A model generated the notes under the pieces. That model ran no database searches. It saw nothing but the letters and a program-made list of their open reading frames with translations, and was not told the DNA's origin. From positions 806,001 to 870,000 of the forward strand of contig CM016928.1 of NCBI GenBank assembly GCA_006247105.1: 64,000 nucleotides of DNA. Reading direction: 5' to 3'. The stretch's first letter is position 1. The number at the start of each line of letters is the position of its first letter. Source of the DNA: Giardia muris (taxonomy: Eukaryota; Fornicata; Diplomonadida; Hexamitidae). Position numbers and translations under genes: made by a program. Positions 17,664-27,864 of this stretch are shown piece by piece.

Positions 17664-20459
17664 ATGAAGCTCTGGTTGGCGGAATACGTGGTCGGGGCGT
17701 GTGTCTACGAGACACCTTACTGCTGGTGCCATCAGATTCGAGAGAGGACGACTCGTTCACCTTTTATGGCGTACACCTTCTCTCTAGAAGGATTAAGCCT
17801 CTCAGAGACGGTGACATTTTGTGAAGCCTTACAACTTCTTCGCGAGGTACGGGCGCCGGGGGTCGTCCCCATTGTGCGGATCATAGAGGATAAGGACGCC
17901 AAGCTGATCACAGTTGTGGTTCCATATTTGAAGTTGCCAACTCTCAAACAACTCTTCGAATCCTACCAGAACAATAGGGTCTCAGTCCCAGAGGAGATGC
18001 TCTGGACGGTGCTTGCACAGGCATGTGCCACCCTACAGCAGTTACACGTCATTTGTCCCTCATTCCGACATACTGGACTTTATTCTAACAACTGTTTTGT
18101 TGATAAAAGTACGGGCAGACTTATCTTGGGACTTCCAGTCCCATACTCCTTTACTTCCGATAAGCCTCCAGTAGAATCGGACAAGTCGATATATCCGTTG
18201 AATCTCATGCCGAACTTAACTGAAGAAGAGTTGCTACTGGTCCCCTTGGAGCGTTTTGACGTTACTGGCTTTACCGCGGCATTACAGACCATTCAGGAAT
18301 CATCCTTCGTCTTATCCTATGATACCTATGGGACAGATCTTATTCTTGTGCAACCACCAGAGGTATTACAAGGAAAGGGGGCTACAGATGCTTCTGATAT
18401 CTGGTCATTAGGTTGTATCGTCTTTGAAGGTTGTAATGGGACCTCACCCTTCATTAGCACCAAAAATGGAACCGGTGAGGAACCACCTGAACCATTCGAT
18501 GATGAACTCAATCAATTGAGGATGGGCTCGTCGATTTTCGAGAGCCTTGCCAGTCCGTTACAATCCAGCCTTTCAATCTCCAAAAGCGGGAATACTAGCC
18601 TCCATACTGACGTGACCATGCTGGAAACAGAGTCATCGGAATTCTTTCATCCACCTCAACGTACCTCCTGTACTTGTGACTTCGCTACGTTCAAGACTAA
18701 CGTCTACAAAGGCTTGAAGCCCTCATTGCATGCGGGATATTCCACCAACCTTTCCTTGACCATAAACATGATGCTCGAGCCAAATGTGAAGATTCGAATC
18801 ACTCTCGATACTCTTTGCCGTCATCCAATCGTTGCTTCCTTCATTGGGAAGCGTCATGGGTCCCTCCTTAAGATTGGGAAGTTAGCCTTCTACGGTGACA
18901 CTGAAACACCCCCCGGTCAACCCTTAGAAGAGCAGGAACAACAGGATTTCTTCCTAACTATGGTATCCACAGAATTGGCATCGCAAAGCCAGCTCTGTGA
19001 AAGCTTGAACACTAACCTCATCCTTGCCACGTTCCAAGGGAATATCGACGGGATCCTGATGCATCGTGAGTATGACCTTGGTCGTAGTAATAACGATGGG
19101 AAGACGGCGTTGATGTTTGCGGCCCAGAAAGGAGATTTGGAGTGCGTCAAACTCCTTCTTGGAGAGGCGAAGCATCAGAAGAAGGATGGTCGAACTGCTC
19201 TCATGTTAGCCGCCGAGAACAAGCACCTTGCAGTCGTAGAGATTCTTGCACCATTGGAGGCCGGGATTCAAGACTCTCAAGGCTGGACAGCATTGATGTA
19301 CGCCTCTTGGTATGGAGCTATGGACTGCTGTACTATTCTTCTTGAAGAGACACGGAAGCAATGTCGAAAGGGTTGGTCAGCGTTGATGATAGCCGCCAAA
19401 CGTGGACATGATGCAATCTGCCGTATCCTTGTCTCCCGAGAGGCTGGTCTTTACACTCCAACAGGGATGGTAGCATTAATGTTTGCAGCTCAAAAGGGTC
19501 ATCTTGAATGCTGCAAGGTCCTAGCCCCATTCGAGATCAAGCAGAAGGATAAGGACCGACGCACGGCTCTTAGCTTCGCTTTAAAAGGCGGACAGTCAGA
19601 GGTTGCAGCCCTCCTTCTTTCCGTCGAATCAGCACTGGCGACCGGTATGACTGAGGCGACCGACAACTCCGCCCCTCTTGGATCCATAGTAGCCTCCAAT
19701 TCCGTTGAAATGATCTGCAACTCCCCACATGGAGGCTCGGTAAGCCGGCTGAATGTTTCTCTGCCCGTGAAGGATGAGATCTCACGCCCAGTAATCAAAG
19801 GATCAAAGAATCGCCCGATCTGCTCCTTCGATGAGCCCATAACGGAGACGCATACTAGCCTCATGCGTGCAGGCCTGGATCAGGACCTCGTCCTACTTCG
19901 AAAGCTCATCGAGGCCGAGGCTGGGAAAAGAACCGAGCTTGGACGTACCTGCTTGATGCTTTGCGCCGAGAAGGGGTACCGTCACTCAGTATACCTTCTT
20001 GCAGATATCGAGGGCCAGATGCACGACAATTTCGGATGGACAGCGTTGATGTGGGCTGCTCAATATAATCATACGTGCGTCTTCCGAGCCCTGGAGCTGG
20101 AGAAAGGGTTGAGGAACAGCATGGGGCACACCGCACTGATGATCGCCGCACATTGCGGGAACTCTGACGCGATTCAGCAGCTTATCCCGTGGGAGGCCGG
20201 GATGAAAGATAAGAACGGCTGGACGGCCTTTCTTCATGCCATTGATATGAGTAGATCGGACTGCGTGAAGCTCCTCATGGAGATAGAGATCTCGCTCTGC
20301 GATAAGGACACAACAATGGCGTGCGCCCATGATGACGATCTCCGGTCCCTCCTAGGCCGCTATTATAGCGATCTACTCTATACGCAGGTAGATACCGCTA
20401 CGTTGAGGGCCCAAGAATCTGGACCAGGGTCTCTGCGATCGACACGGGAAGCGTCATAG
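17664..20459 (+). CDS. NEK-like pseudokinase with C-terminal ankyrin repeats
   Basis: The protein has 931 residues from the ATG at 17664; a second ATG at 17766 ('MAYTFSLEG') may be the true start. Residues ~60-410 look like a kinase fold, with 'DIWSLGCIVFEGCNGTSPF' in the C-lobe. The catalytic loop reads 'RHTGLYSNNCF' instead of HRDLKPxNF, so the catalytic Asp is missing, and no DFG is present. It should be catalytically inactive. From residue ~450 two ankyrin blocks follow, with repeats of the form 'GxTALMxAAxxGHxxCxxxL', separated by a ~60-residue Ser-rich linker. This is the usual Giardia NEK layout (kinase first, ankyrins after), where dead kinases are common. Its 3' end overlaps the convergent gene by 62 bases. 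Confidence 0.87.
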   Translation: MKLWLAEYVVGACVYETPYCWCHQIRERTTRSPFMAYTFSLEGLSLSETVTFCEALQLLREVRAPGVVPIVRIIEDKDAKLITVVVPYLKLPTLKQLFESYQNNRVSVPEEMLWTVLAQACATLQQLHVICPSFRHTGLYSNNCFVDKSTGRLILGLPVPYSFTSDKPPVESDKSIYPLNLMPNLTEEELLLVPLERFDVTGFTAALQTIQESSFVLSYDTYGTDLILVQPPEVLQGKGATDASDIWSLGCIVFEGCNGTSPFISTKNGTGEEPPEPFDDELNQLRMGSSIFESLASPLQSSLSISKSGNTSLHTDVTMLETESSEFFHPPQRTSCTCDFATFKTNVYKGLKPSLHAGYSTNLSLTINMMLEPNVKIRITLDTLCRHPIVASFIGKRHGSLLKIGKLAFYGDTETPPGQPLEEQEQQDFFLTMVSTELASQSQLCESLNTNLILATFQGNIDGILMHREYDLGRSNNDGKTALMFAAQKGDLECVKLLLGEAKHQKKDGRTALMLAAENKHLAVVEILAPLEAGIQDSQGWTALMYASWYGAMDCCTILLEETRKQCRKGWSALMIAAKRGHDAICRILVSREAGLYTPTGMVALMFAAQKGHLECCKVLAPFEIKQKDKDRRTALSFALKGGQSEVAALLLSVESALATGMTEATDNSAPLGSIVASNSVEMICNSPHGGSVSRLNVSLPVKDEISRPVIKGSKNRPICSFDEPITETHTSLMRAGLDQDLVLLRKLIEAEAGKRTELGRTCLMLCAEKGYRHSVYLLADIEGQMHDNFGWTALMWAAQYNHTCVFRALELEKGLRNSMGHTALMIAAHCGNSDAIQQLIPWEAGMKDKNGWTAFLHAIDMSRSDCVKLLMEIEISLCDKDTTMACAHDDDLRSLLGRYYSDLLYTQVDTATLRAQESGPGSLRSTREAS

Positions 20460-23181
20460 GTGGTAGCGGCGGTCCTATGACGGGATACAGGCGTCCAGGT
20501 AAGGATTGTACATCCATCTCTGTAGGTGCGCGAATGGTGAAGTCTGAAATGTAGACTGAAGCGTCAGCCCGCGCTGGAGTCCTTTCCTTGCTGGGGCGTG
20601 AGCCAAGAATCGAGGGCATGCTTGGCGAGCGTGTGGGCCTTTTCCCAGTTGGTGTGGCCACGGGAGAACTCCGCTCCCGACGTAGAGCAAAGTATATTTT
20701 GTGAAGCTCGCAGAGGAGTGGGATGACCGTTCCAATCTGTGCCCTCTGAACGCCTAGAGCAGTCTCATCGATGGCGTCGAGGCAAGGAAGCTGTCCGGAC
20801 CGGAATCGATATCGCTCTCGACATAACTCAAGAGCGCGGCGTATGTTGGCAAACTGAATTGACGAATTTCTCGGTCGTCCGTCAACGGGGTTCAATTGAA
20901 CCCCGAAAATGGTCCCGACTAGCTTGCAGAGGGGTACTCCAGTGCTCATATATACTGAAAGCTCGGCGGCGGTCATATCGGCATGAGACAAGCAGTCTAG
21001 AGAGTACAGCCACTCATTCAGCGTGGCCGTGACACGTGAAAGCTCTCCTAGGCGGGTAGCACAATTCTTTGCCACGGTCTGGGTAAGCTCCGAGAAGTAT
21101 CCCAGCAGTTCGTCATCGGTTCCACCTCTCATACGAACAGAACGTTCGATCGACAAGGAACGCCTCAATGAGACCAGAGAAGGGTTCGATCCGGAACGAG
21201 GTTGTAGAGGCCCAGTATTTGCGTAATGACAAATGCCAACGAGGGCGTCCATTTCCCGCCTTGTCCGCGGGATTGGCTGCGGAGACGACACCTCCCTCGA
21301 TATTGAGGTTGGAGATGCAGATAAGAACTCGCATAGCTCCTGTATCAGACGTAATCCAGCTTCAAAGTCGAAGCCCTGCCAAGGCTGGGAACGAGCCGTG
21401 TTGCTCTTGGAGTTCAGTAGGATATCAAGTGTGTAAAGAATATATAAGACCTGGTGCAATTCTTTGAAGTCGCCTTGTACAAGGGCGTCTGCAGAGGCGA
21501 CGAGCGAAGTCGGTATTGCCTCTATCCCGAGTAGACCATGAAGAAAGGCTGCGGTGTTTCTTGTGCAATCCGGTATGCTCCTCGGAGTTGGATATGGGAG
21601 TACTAACAACCCAGATGAACTCTTCTGTTCCGATTCCCGACAAGACTCTCGCAAGCCAAGAGATCGTGGGAGTCGACTGTTCGAAGATGGCTGGTTACTT
21701 CTAATGCTATTGTAACATGCGTGTAGCTCCGTCCCTAATTCCCGCTTTAGACAGACATCACGAAAGAACTCGCTCTTATGGAAGACGAGATTATAAACCT
21801 GCGCTAGCCCAACCCCGTTGCGGTAGGGGTCGATGATGGGGTTATCGATTTCGAGCTCCGAAGGAGGGACGCAGAATGACGCCCGTAGCCAGGAGTTGAT
21901 GCGGCCGTTTGCCCAGCACATAAAGAGCAAGGGGCTGGTCGGGTTAGCCTTCTCGAGAAGGGTATATAGCCTACAGGCGGCCTGCAGGTACTCCTGCACC
22001 AGGGACTTAATGGTATCGTCGATGCCCACTAGAAGATCCTCGAAGAAGGTCAGGTTCCTGTCTCGGTTGTCCCTCCACGCCCGTGGGAGGATCGCAAGAA
22101 CGTTCAACAGGGTATCATAGATGATTGAGCGGTGAATCCCATTCGCCTCCAGTATCAGGTCCTGAAGAAAGGGCGGGTTGAGAGCCCTCGAATCTATGTC
22201 ACCGTCCTGCCTCTCCGCAAAGGAATGAATGCTGTTGAGGCGGAGCGAGTCTGTAACATCGTCCACAAGCTCCATAATGTTGTTTTCGGCCGCTTTCGAA
22301 CTGGGGAGCGCAGAAGTACTGAGCCTTCTCATCCGAGAGGCCCCTGAACTGGCCGTTGACCTTGTTCGCTTGATGTCAACAGGGGTGCGTTCATGTCCAC
22401 TTACACGCTCAAGAAGCTCCTTCTTCTGAAGAAGTCGTTGTTCCCGATTGAATTGAGATAGACGCCCGAGAAACATCAGGTTTTCTTTGTGAAAGTCCTT
22501 CATGGCCTTTGAGTCTACGCTTTGAACAAGTCGCTCGTTCTCTGACGGGGTATCGAACGAGACGCGGCTCGAGGCTCGGCGAAGGCGTCTACTGGCCCCT
22601 GAAAAGGCCTCTCGAAGTTCTCGGATAACTAGGAAGATAGTTTCTGATCCTGTGGCCAAGTCTTTCGACGAGAACCGAACCTCAGTGTCAAAGCTCGGGT
22701 TAGCTCGAGCAACACGAAGGACTTTCTCCCAGACGACCACTCTCTCAGTCTCGTTGCGGGGATGATGATTGAGGGTATTTAGTTGGGAGACTCCCGCCCG
22801 ATCGAGTTCTTGAAGGGCGAGTCCAATGATAAGCCCCGTGGCAAGCGCAGTTTTGACCTCAGTGCGGAGGACCCGTATCTCCGTTTGAGGCTCTCCTGAG
22901 GAAAGACCCTTGACCGCGGAATGAAGATGTCGCCGTCCGTCGCCCGTTAGTATGGAGTCGAGCCATAGCAGGTCTCCAAGCTCAGCCTCGGTTAGTTCAT
23001 GATCGGCAAAGACCCGAACGCGAGGTCGTGTGGAGGGACGCTTCTTACAGGCGTCGGAAGGGGATGCAGAGGTTCTTGGGCTACCACGTCGATAACGCTC
23101 CGTAGGGGTTGTGGACCGCCGCAGCCCCGGTGAGGCCCCACGGGAAGATCTCTCCCGTGAGCCTGCTCGGCTAGTTGGCAT
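20398..23181 (-). CDS. hypothetical protein, 927 aa
   Basis: The start ATG at 23181 lies 23 bases from the divergent GTPase gene. The N-terminal ~60 residues are Arg/Ser/Pro-rich and probably disordered. A helical region follows; a second basic, disordered stretch lies near residue 300; the remainder to ~870 is predicted mostly helical with no coiled-coil register ('LNVLAILPRAWRDNRDRNLTFFEDLLVGIDD'). No domain is recognised. The C-terminus has a short Pro-rich tail. The last 20 codons are antisense to the end of the pseudokinase/ankyrin gene. Codon use looks authentic throughout. Confidence 0.8.
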   Translation of the reverse strand: MPTSRAGSRERSSRGASPGLRRSTTPTERYRRGSPRTSASPSDACKKRPSTRPRVRVFADHELTEAELGDLLWLDSILTGDGRRHLHSAVKGLSSGEPQTEIRVLRTEVKTALATGLIIGLALQELDRAGVSQLNTLNHHPRNETERVVVWEKVLRVARANPSFDTEVRFSSKDLATGSETIFLVIRELREAFSGASRRLRRASSRVSFDTPSENERLVQSVDSKAMKDFHKENLMFLGRLSQFNREQRLLQKKELLERVSGHERTPVDIKRTRSTASSGASRMRRLSTSALPSSKAAENNIMELVDDVTDSLRLNSIHSFAERQDGDIDSRALNPPFLQDLILEANGIHRSIIYDTLLNVLAILPRAWRDNRDRNLTFFEDLLVGIDDTIKSLVQEYLQAACRLYTLLEKANPTSPLLFMCWANGRINSWLRASFCVPPSELEIDNPIIDPYRNGVGLAQVYNLVFHKSEFFRDVCLKRELGTELHACYNSIRSNQPSSNSRLPRSLGLRESCRESEQKSSSGLLVLPYPTPRSIPDCTRNTAAFLHGLLGIEAIPTSLVASADALVQGDFKELHQVLYILYTLDILLNSKSNTARSQPWQGFDFEAGLRLIQELCEFLSASPTSISREVSSPQPIPRTRREMDALVGICHYANTGPLQPRSGSNPSLVSLRRSLSIERSVRMRGGTDDELLGYFSELTQTVAKNCATRLGELSRVTATLNEWLYSLDCLSHADMTAAELSVYMSTGVPLCKLVGTIFGVQLNPVDGRPRNSSIQFANIRRALELCRERYRFRSGQLPCLDAIDETALGVQRAQIGTVIPLLCELHKIYFALRRERSSPVATPTGKRPTRSPSMPSILGSRPSKERTPARADASVYISDFTIRAPTEMDVQSLPGRLYPVIGPPLPPMTLPVSIAETLVQILGPST

Positions 23182-23204
23182 TTCAAAAAAGAGGATTGAA
23201 GACG
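23182..23204. promoter_or_regulatory. 23-base divergent promoter spacer
   Basis: It separates the start codons of the 927-residue protein and the NUG1-like GTPase and contains a run of six A ('ttcaaaaaagagg'). Confidence 0.5.
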
Positions 23205-24806
23205 ATGCCCTTCAGTAAGCGGAAGCTGAAGTCTCACCGTCTCACCCTTCGAGAGAAGCACCACAGCCTCAAGAAGGCGCGGGAGCGCGCGGGACGAGAG
23301 GCGAAGCGTATGAAGGCGATGGAAAGGAAGTCGCGCTTCAGACGCGACCCTGGGATTCCGAATCTTTACCCCTACAAGAAACAGATGCTCCAGGCGATTC
23401 TTAAGCAGGACGAGATGCCCTCTCGTGAGGCCATGGCCGCCCAGACTGCCGCCAAGGCCGTGGCCCAGCTCCAGGCCATGTCGGACGCTCTCACTACATC
23501 CATCCCCGAAGACGGCACTTCTTGTGCCCCTGCGGGATACTCTGCTGCTGTTGACGAGCGGTACGTCGACGAGCGATCGATTCGTCGTGGCGCTTTCAAA
23601 CAGGAGTTGCGGCAAGTGATCAATCAGACAGACGTCCTGATCGAGGTCATTGATGCTCGTGATCCTCATAGCACACGCTGTCCCGAGATTGAGGAGCTGT
23701 GTTATTCCCAGAAGAAACCGTTTGTCCTTGTCCTCAATAAGATCGACCTCATTCCCCCACAGGTCGCTCGCGCCTGGCTTGCCTTCTTCCAGGCGCACAA
23801 TCTTCCTTGTGTCATCTTCAAAAGCAGCACGAAGACAGAGGGCATTCACTTTGTTGATCTTGCCAAATTTTCTGCAGGTCAGGTCGGTGGGATACAGGCT
23901 GAGGAGCGTTTGACTCAGGCGATGCATGACCCTGGAGCCGTGATTGGTGCGACAGAGTTGAAACGCGTGCTTCATCGACTTGGGAGTCGGAGTGCTCCAG
24001 CCGAGTCAGGCCCTACGAAGATCATCGCTGGGGTTGTCGGAATCCCAAATGTTGGCAAGTCATCGATTATCAACTCAATGGCCGGGCGCCGTGCGGTTGG
24101 GGTGTCTCCGGTCCCAGGTTTTACGAAGAAGCTTTCTGAGATCCACGTCGATCTGAAGCTCCGCATTCTTGACTCTCCGGGGGTTGTCTTGAACAAGGCC
24201 GGGAACACCGTCATCCTCCGCGAGGAAAACCTCATAGACTCGGTTGGGGAGTGTGCTCGGATGCTCAGTATGACCAAGGATTACGCCGGTGTATTCAAGG
24301 CGTTCGGAGTGCTCGACGCTGTCTACGAGGCGGCTCAAACGAATGAGAGTATCGCCACCTGTCTTGTGAAGGCCAACGGGCTTCTTGCGGAAAGCGTTGC
24401 GGCCGATTCGATATACGATGATGTTGCTGGCACGTCCGCTCGCGATCTCATTCTTGCCGAACTGACGCGGACCTTACTTATTCTCATTGCTCGGCAGAAT
24501 GGGAAGCTACTCCGTGGTGGGATTCCGGATATTGATTGGGCGGCTAAGCATTGTGTCCGGGAATGGAATAGAGGAACGGTTCCTTTCTATAAACCGGCTC
24601 CAAGCCCTGAAGAGATCGTGCGCGAGGCGGAAGTCTATAAGGAGCGCCTTGATCACATTCAGCGTATGAATAACACAGAGCTTGGAGATGCCGACCGACT
24701 TGTCTCAGAACTTGCTCCGGCGTTGGATATCGAGGAGCTCTACGCCCTGAGCGCCGGGGCTCTAGGTGGGACGGTAGATACTGCCAAATACACGGCCCTT
24801 CACTAA
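23205..24806 (+). CDS. NUG1: nucleolar GTPase, nucleostemin/NUG1 (GNL3) family
   Basis: The ATG at 23205 gives 533 residues. The N-terminus ('MPFSKRKLKSHRLTLREKHH') is the strongly basic GNL3/Grn1 domain. The GTPase motifs are circularly permuted, as in the YlqF/YawG family: G4 'LNKIDL' near residue 180 comes before G1 'GIPNVGKSS' (about 279-287) and G3 'DSPGVV' (about 323). In yeast and animals this family works in the nucleolus on assembly and export of the 60S ribosomal subunit. The C-terminal ~150 residues are the family's helical region. Convergent with SPAG16, only 11 bases apart at the stops. Confidence 0.9.
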   Translation: MPFSKRKLKSHRLTLREKHHSLKKARERAGREAKRMKAMERKSRFRRDPGIPNLYPYKKQMLQAILKQDEMPSREAMAAQTAAKAVAQLQAMSDALTTSIPEDGTSCAPAGYSAAVDERYVDERSIRRGAFKQELRQVINQTDVLIEVIDARDPHSTRCPEIEELCYSQKKPFVLVLNKIDLIPPQVARAWLAFFQAHNLPCVIFKSSTKTEGIHFVDLAKFSAGQVGGIQAEERLTQAMHDPGAVIGATELKRVLHRLGSRSAPAESGPTKIIAGVVGIPNVGKSSIINSMAGRRAVGVSPVPGFTKKLSEIHVDLKLRILDSPGVVLNKAGNTVILREENLIDSVGECARMLSMTKDYAGVFKAFGVLDAVYEAAQTNESIATCLVKANGLLAESVAADSIYDDVAGTSARDLILAELTRTLLILIARQNGKLLRGGIPDIDWAAKHCVREWNRGTVPFYKPAPSPEEIVREAEVYKERLDHIQRMNNTELGDADRLVSELAPALDIEELYALSAGALGGTVDTAKYTALH

Positions 24807-24817
24807 TGTAAACGTCG

Positions 24818-26926
24818 TTACATGGTCCAAACGTTGACTTCGCCTGTCTCGCTACCTGTCAGGCAGGTCGCCGCGTTCCTGGAGAACTGAAGCGCCTCAA
24901 CCGCGCCGGACGTGCGGAGGGTACTCACGACCTTCTTCCGTCTGACATTAATCAACCGCAGGGAGCAGTCGGCACACGCGGCGACGACGCCCTCCGCACT
25001 CCGATCGAAGCAGACGTCTGCGATACCTGCCTGCGCCCCAAGACTCATCTGGAGAAGGTGTTGTGTTGCTCGTCGATCATAGACAGCAAGATGTCCATCG
25101 GCGTCTCCAGCCACGATGCATCCAGCGTCCAATGACCAGGACGCTTTCACCGCGTTTGTCACGTTGAAGGTGTACTGTCCAACGCAAGTGAGAGTCCGAG
25201 GATCCCATACACGTACCGTCTTGTCTGTGGACGAGGTTAGCACCAGGTTTCCAAAGGGCTCGAATGCTACAGACAGGACTGGGCCAGTATGGCCACGCAG
25301 ACTGCCAATGCAATACCCAAGTCCGGGCTTTGTATATGTCTTTCGGTCTTGGCCGTCGGCAGCCATGCTACCCGATGTGCCCTGTTGGCCTTCTCTAAGG
25401 CTAGGGAGGCCGACCGCATCAAGAGTTCCACGCTCGTCAACCAAGCGTCCAAGGGTGGTGGTGACGTCCCAAATCTTGACCGTCATATCCTGGGAGCAAG
25501 TGGCGATGACGTTCCCCATGCAATGCCAGCTGCAGTCCCAAATCAGGCCTGAGTGCTCGGCAAGTTCAAGGACCTGCTGCTGGGTGGCGATGTTCCACAG
25601 CTTGCAGATGGCATCGGCCGAGGTTGTGGAGAGGAGGGTTTGGCCTTGCGCTAGGGGGCAAAAGCGGGCCGAGGTGATGAAGTCCCGGTGACCCGAGCCA
25701 CTGAGGACGAGTTGGCCGGGTGATGAATCCGAGTCATAGCTGGCAAAGATCTTCCACAGTCCATCCGCCCCTGCCGTGGCGTAGACCTGCCGAGTTAGGT
25801 GGATGTCGACCGAGGTGACGTTGCTCTCATGTGCACTTATCGATAGGACGGTATTGAGCTGGAGAGAGGGATCTGCGACAGTCTCGAAGTCCTTCAGAGA
25901 AAGGTCGTGTTGGACAAGAGGGTTAAGCCGAGCAAGCTGCTGGGCGCTCGGAAAGGCCTTAGTCTTGATGGCCTTGGTCTCGGTACCATCCATCTTGGAT
26001 GCAGTTCCAGTTAACTTGGTGAAGTGACCTGGATTCGTCAGATTCTGATAAAGTCCTCGCGTCCGAGACGCCGGTTGTGTTTTCAATAGCGCTCCAACCT
26101 CCAAGCGCTCACCGTTGGGCCCAAGTATTTGACCATACTTGAGGCCGGACTGGACCTTTGTGAAAAGCCTGATCAGCTCGTCAACGTTGTAATTGCTATC
26201 CCCACGTACAGCGGCGATCGTCTCCTCAAGTGCGGCCACCCTGGACTCGAGCTTGTCACGTTGTAAGGCAACCATCTGCTTTGCGCGATGCACAGCGTCG
26301 TAGCGCTCCGTCAGATCCCGGATCAGCGGCTCATATAGCGCACAGTGATCTCGTAGCCTTCTGAGGTCGTTGATGAGGATGGTACGCTCCTGATACGCCC
26401 GCCGATGCTTGACCTTGTGGAAGTCACGATCCTTGCGGAGAACCTCATACTGCTCCCGAGCACGATCGGCACTACTCCGCAGTTGCGCGTTGCGCTGCTC
26501 CAGCTCGGAGATCTTCCGGTGGAGCTGCTGGTTCTCGACAATAGCGTCTGGAAGCGAGTCAACAAACTGGGACGTGGCGGGGAGATTACCTCTGGCGTTT
26601 GCCTCGAGCCATTCGCTCTGGAAGCACTCGAGCGTCCGTGCAAGTCCAGCACGAGCAAGGAAATTGCGGATGTAGTCCTCAATGCTCGAGACGTTTGCCT
26701 GCGAGACGGGGGCCGCCTGGTCGGTCGTGGCGCCAGCCATGTGCGCCCTCCGGCGCGTTACGTCGAGATCGACGGTGTTCACGGGCTCGCTCTCGTCGTC
26801 CGGCTCGAGAAAGTCGGGCGCGGATGGCATCTGAAGCTCTCCGGGGAGCTCGAGGTCCTCGACCGTATAGTCGGTTGCCAAGATCCGTGCGATCTCTGGG
26901 GGGAGCTCGTAATGTTCGGAGTCCAT
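24818..26926 (-). CDS. SPAG16: axonemal central-pair WD40 protein SPAG16/PF20
   Basis: The ATG at 26926 gives 702 residues. A LisH-like helix ('SSIEDYIRNFLARAGLARTLECFQ') lies near residues 78-105. It is followed by a coiled coil holding the PF20 signature 'RDFHKVKHRRAYQERTILINDLRRLRDHCALYEPLI'. The C-terminal half has about seven WD40 repeats, for example 'SGLIWDCSWHCMGNVIATCSQDMTVKIWD' and 'GPVLSVAFEPFGNLVLTSSTDKTVRVWD'. In flagella PF20/SPAG16 is part of the bridge between the central-pair microtubules and is needed for motility. Its presence fits an organism with motile 9+2 flagella. The longer reading upstream of 26926 uses a TTG and is not supported. Confidence 0.92.
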   Translation of the reverse strand: MDSEHYELPPEIARILATDYTVEDLELPGELQMPSAPDFLEPDDESEPVNTVDLDVTRRRAHMAGATTDQAAPVSQANVSSIEDYIRNFLARAGLARTLECFQSEWLEANARGNLPATSQFVDSLPDAIVENQQLHRKISELEQRNAQLRSSADRAREQYEVLRKDRDFHKVKHRRAYQERTILINDLRRLRDHCALYEPLIRDLTERYDAVHRAKQMVALQRDKLESRVAALEETIAAVRGDSNYNVDELIRLFTKVQSGLKYGQILGPNGERLEVGALLKTQPASRTRGLYQNLTNPGHFTKLTGTASKMDGTETKAIKTKAFPSAQQLARLNPLVQHDLSLKDFETVADPSLQLNTVLSISAHESNVTSVDIHLTRQVYATAGADGLWKIFASYDSDSSPGQLVLSGSGHRDFITSARFCPLAQGQTLLSTTSADAICKLWNIATQQQVLELAEHSGLIWDCSWHCMGNVIATCSQDMTVKIWDVTTTLGRLVDERGTLDAVGLPSLREGQQGTSGSMAADGQDRKTYTKPGLGYCIGSLRGHTGPVLSVAFEPFGNLVLTSSTDKTVRVWDPRTLTCVGQYTFNVTNAVKASWSLDAGCIVAGDADGHLAVYDRRATQHLLQMSLGAQAGIADVCFDRSAEGVVAACADCSLRLINVRRKKVVSTLRTSGAVEALQFSRNAATCLTGSETGEVNVWTM

Positions 26927-27007
26927 GGTCTTCAATTTTGGAAGAAATGTTATGTTTTAAGACGTCTCCTCCCTCAAAGGAGGAGGGAGGGGAGATACTC
27001 GTGGGAT

Positions 27008-27724
27008 TCACATATCTCTATCGAAGGGGGAACGGAGGGTGTCATGACGTGCTAGGACTTCTAGAGCCTTGGGAGTAAGATACTCTGGGAAGGGGGAGCC
27101 GCATTGATGGCAGCCTTCAAGACCTCGACAGAGCTCTTCGTGGATACACGAGAAGTGCATGCAGCCCGCACAGGTCTCGACGGGGCACACGAACCCGTAC
27201 CCGACGGGAGCCTTGCAGACGACGCATGGGAACATATCCTCACCCGTATGCTTCTTCAAGTCCGTCAATAGGCGCATGCTAGGGATGCAATGAGGGTGAC
27301 GAAGATCCTGAAGCTCCCCAGGGGGGAGGTCGAGGCTATCGATGCCTGGAGACTCGATGACTAACCCGGCCTCCTTCAAGGCTTGAATGCTTCGGAAGTC
27401 ATCATTCTTCTTGACTATAACGGCCTTCGGAAGCTTCGGAATCATCTCTTGAATGATCTTTCCACAGGACGCCGGAAGTCCCAGGTCACATGCCCTCCTT
27501 CCCTTGCTGGCTATTTCATCAATAACCTTCCGACCATCATCAGTGAAACTCGGTGTGGATAAAACTAGAAGGTTTTTTTTGTTGTTGACGTGGTTCGCTG
27601 GCTCGATGGCCCGTACGACGTCGAGGTCGGCGGCTTGCAAGCGCCTGCGGGCCTCCATGATCTCGGCCTCATCAAAAAGGCCAGCTTCTATCGTTCCGCA
27701 TTCCAACAATAATCTGGTCAGCAT
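27008..27724 (-). CDS. RING-like zinc protein resembling NSE1 of the SMC5/6 complex
   Basis: The protein has 238 residues. The N-terminus ('MLTRLLLECGTIEAGLFDEAEIMEAR') resembles the first winged helix of NSE1. The C-terminus holds a RING-like pattern from about residue 165: 'CVVCKAPVGYGFVC', 'CAGCMHFSCIHEEL', 'CHQC'. In yeast and humans NSE1 pairs with NSE3 in the SMC5/6 DNA-repair complex and has weak E3 ubiquitin ligase activity. The middle region does not align convincingly by eye, so another RING protein is possible. The ATG at 27724 directly follows a run of T on the plus strand (A on the coding strand). Confidence 0.6.
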   Translation of the reverse strand: MLTRLLLECGTIEAGLFDEAEIMEARRRLQAADLDVVRAIEPANHVNNKKNLLVLSTPSFTDDGRKVIDEIASKGRRACDLGLPASCGKIIQEMIPKLPKAVIVKKNDDFRSIQALKEAGLVIESPGIDSLDLPPGELQDLRHPHCIPSMRLLTDLKKHTGEDMFPCVVCKAPVGYGFVCPVETCAGCMHFSCIHEELCRGLEGCHQCGSPFPEYLTPKALEVLARHDTLRSPFDRDM

Positions 27725-27864
27725 CTTTTTGTTTCCCGATGGTCCATCCCGATAACATCGGATGAAGGACGGTCACTAGGTGCCCTAAATTCCCTTTCCC
27801 CTACTAGCCTCTTTATCATCCCATCCTGGCACTGGACCACAAGTCCCTCATTCCCCAATATTAA

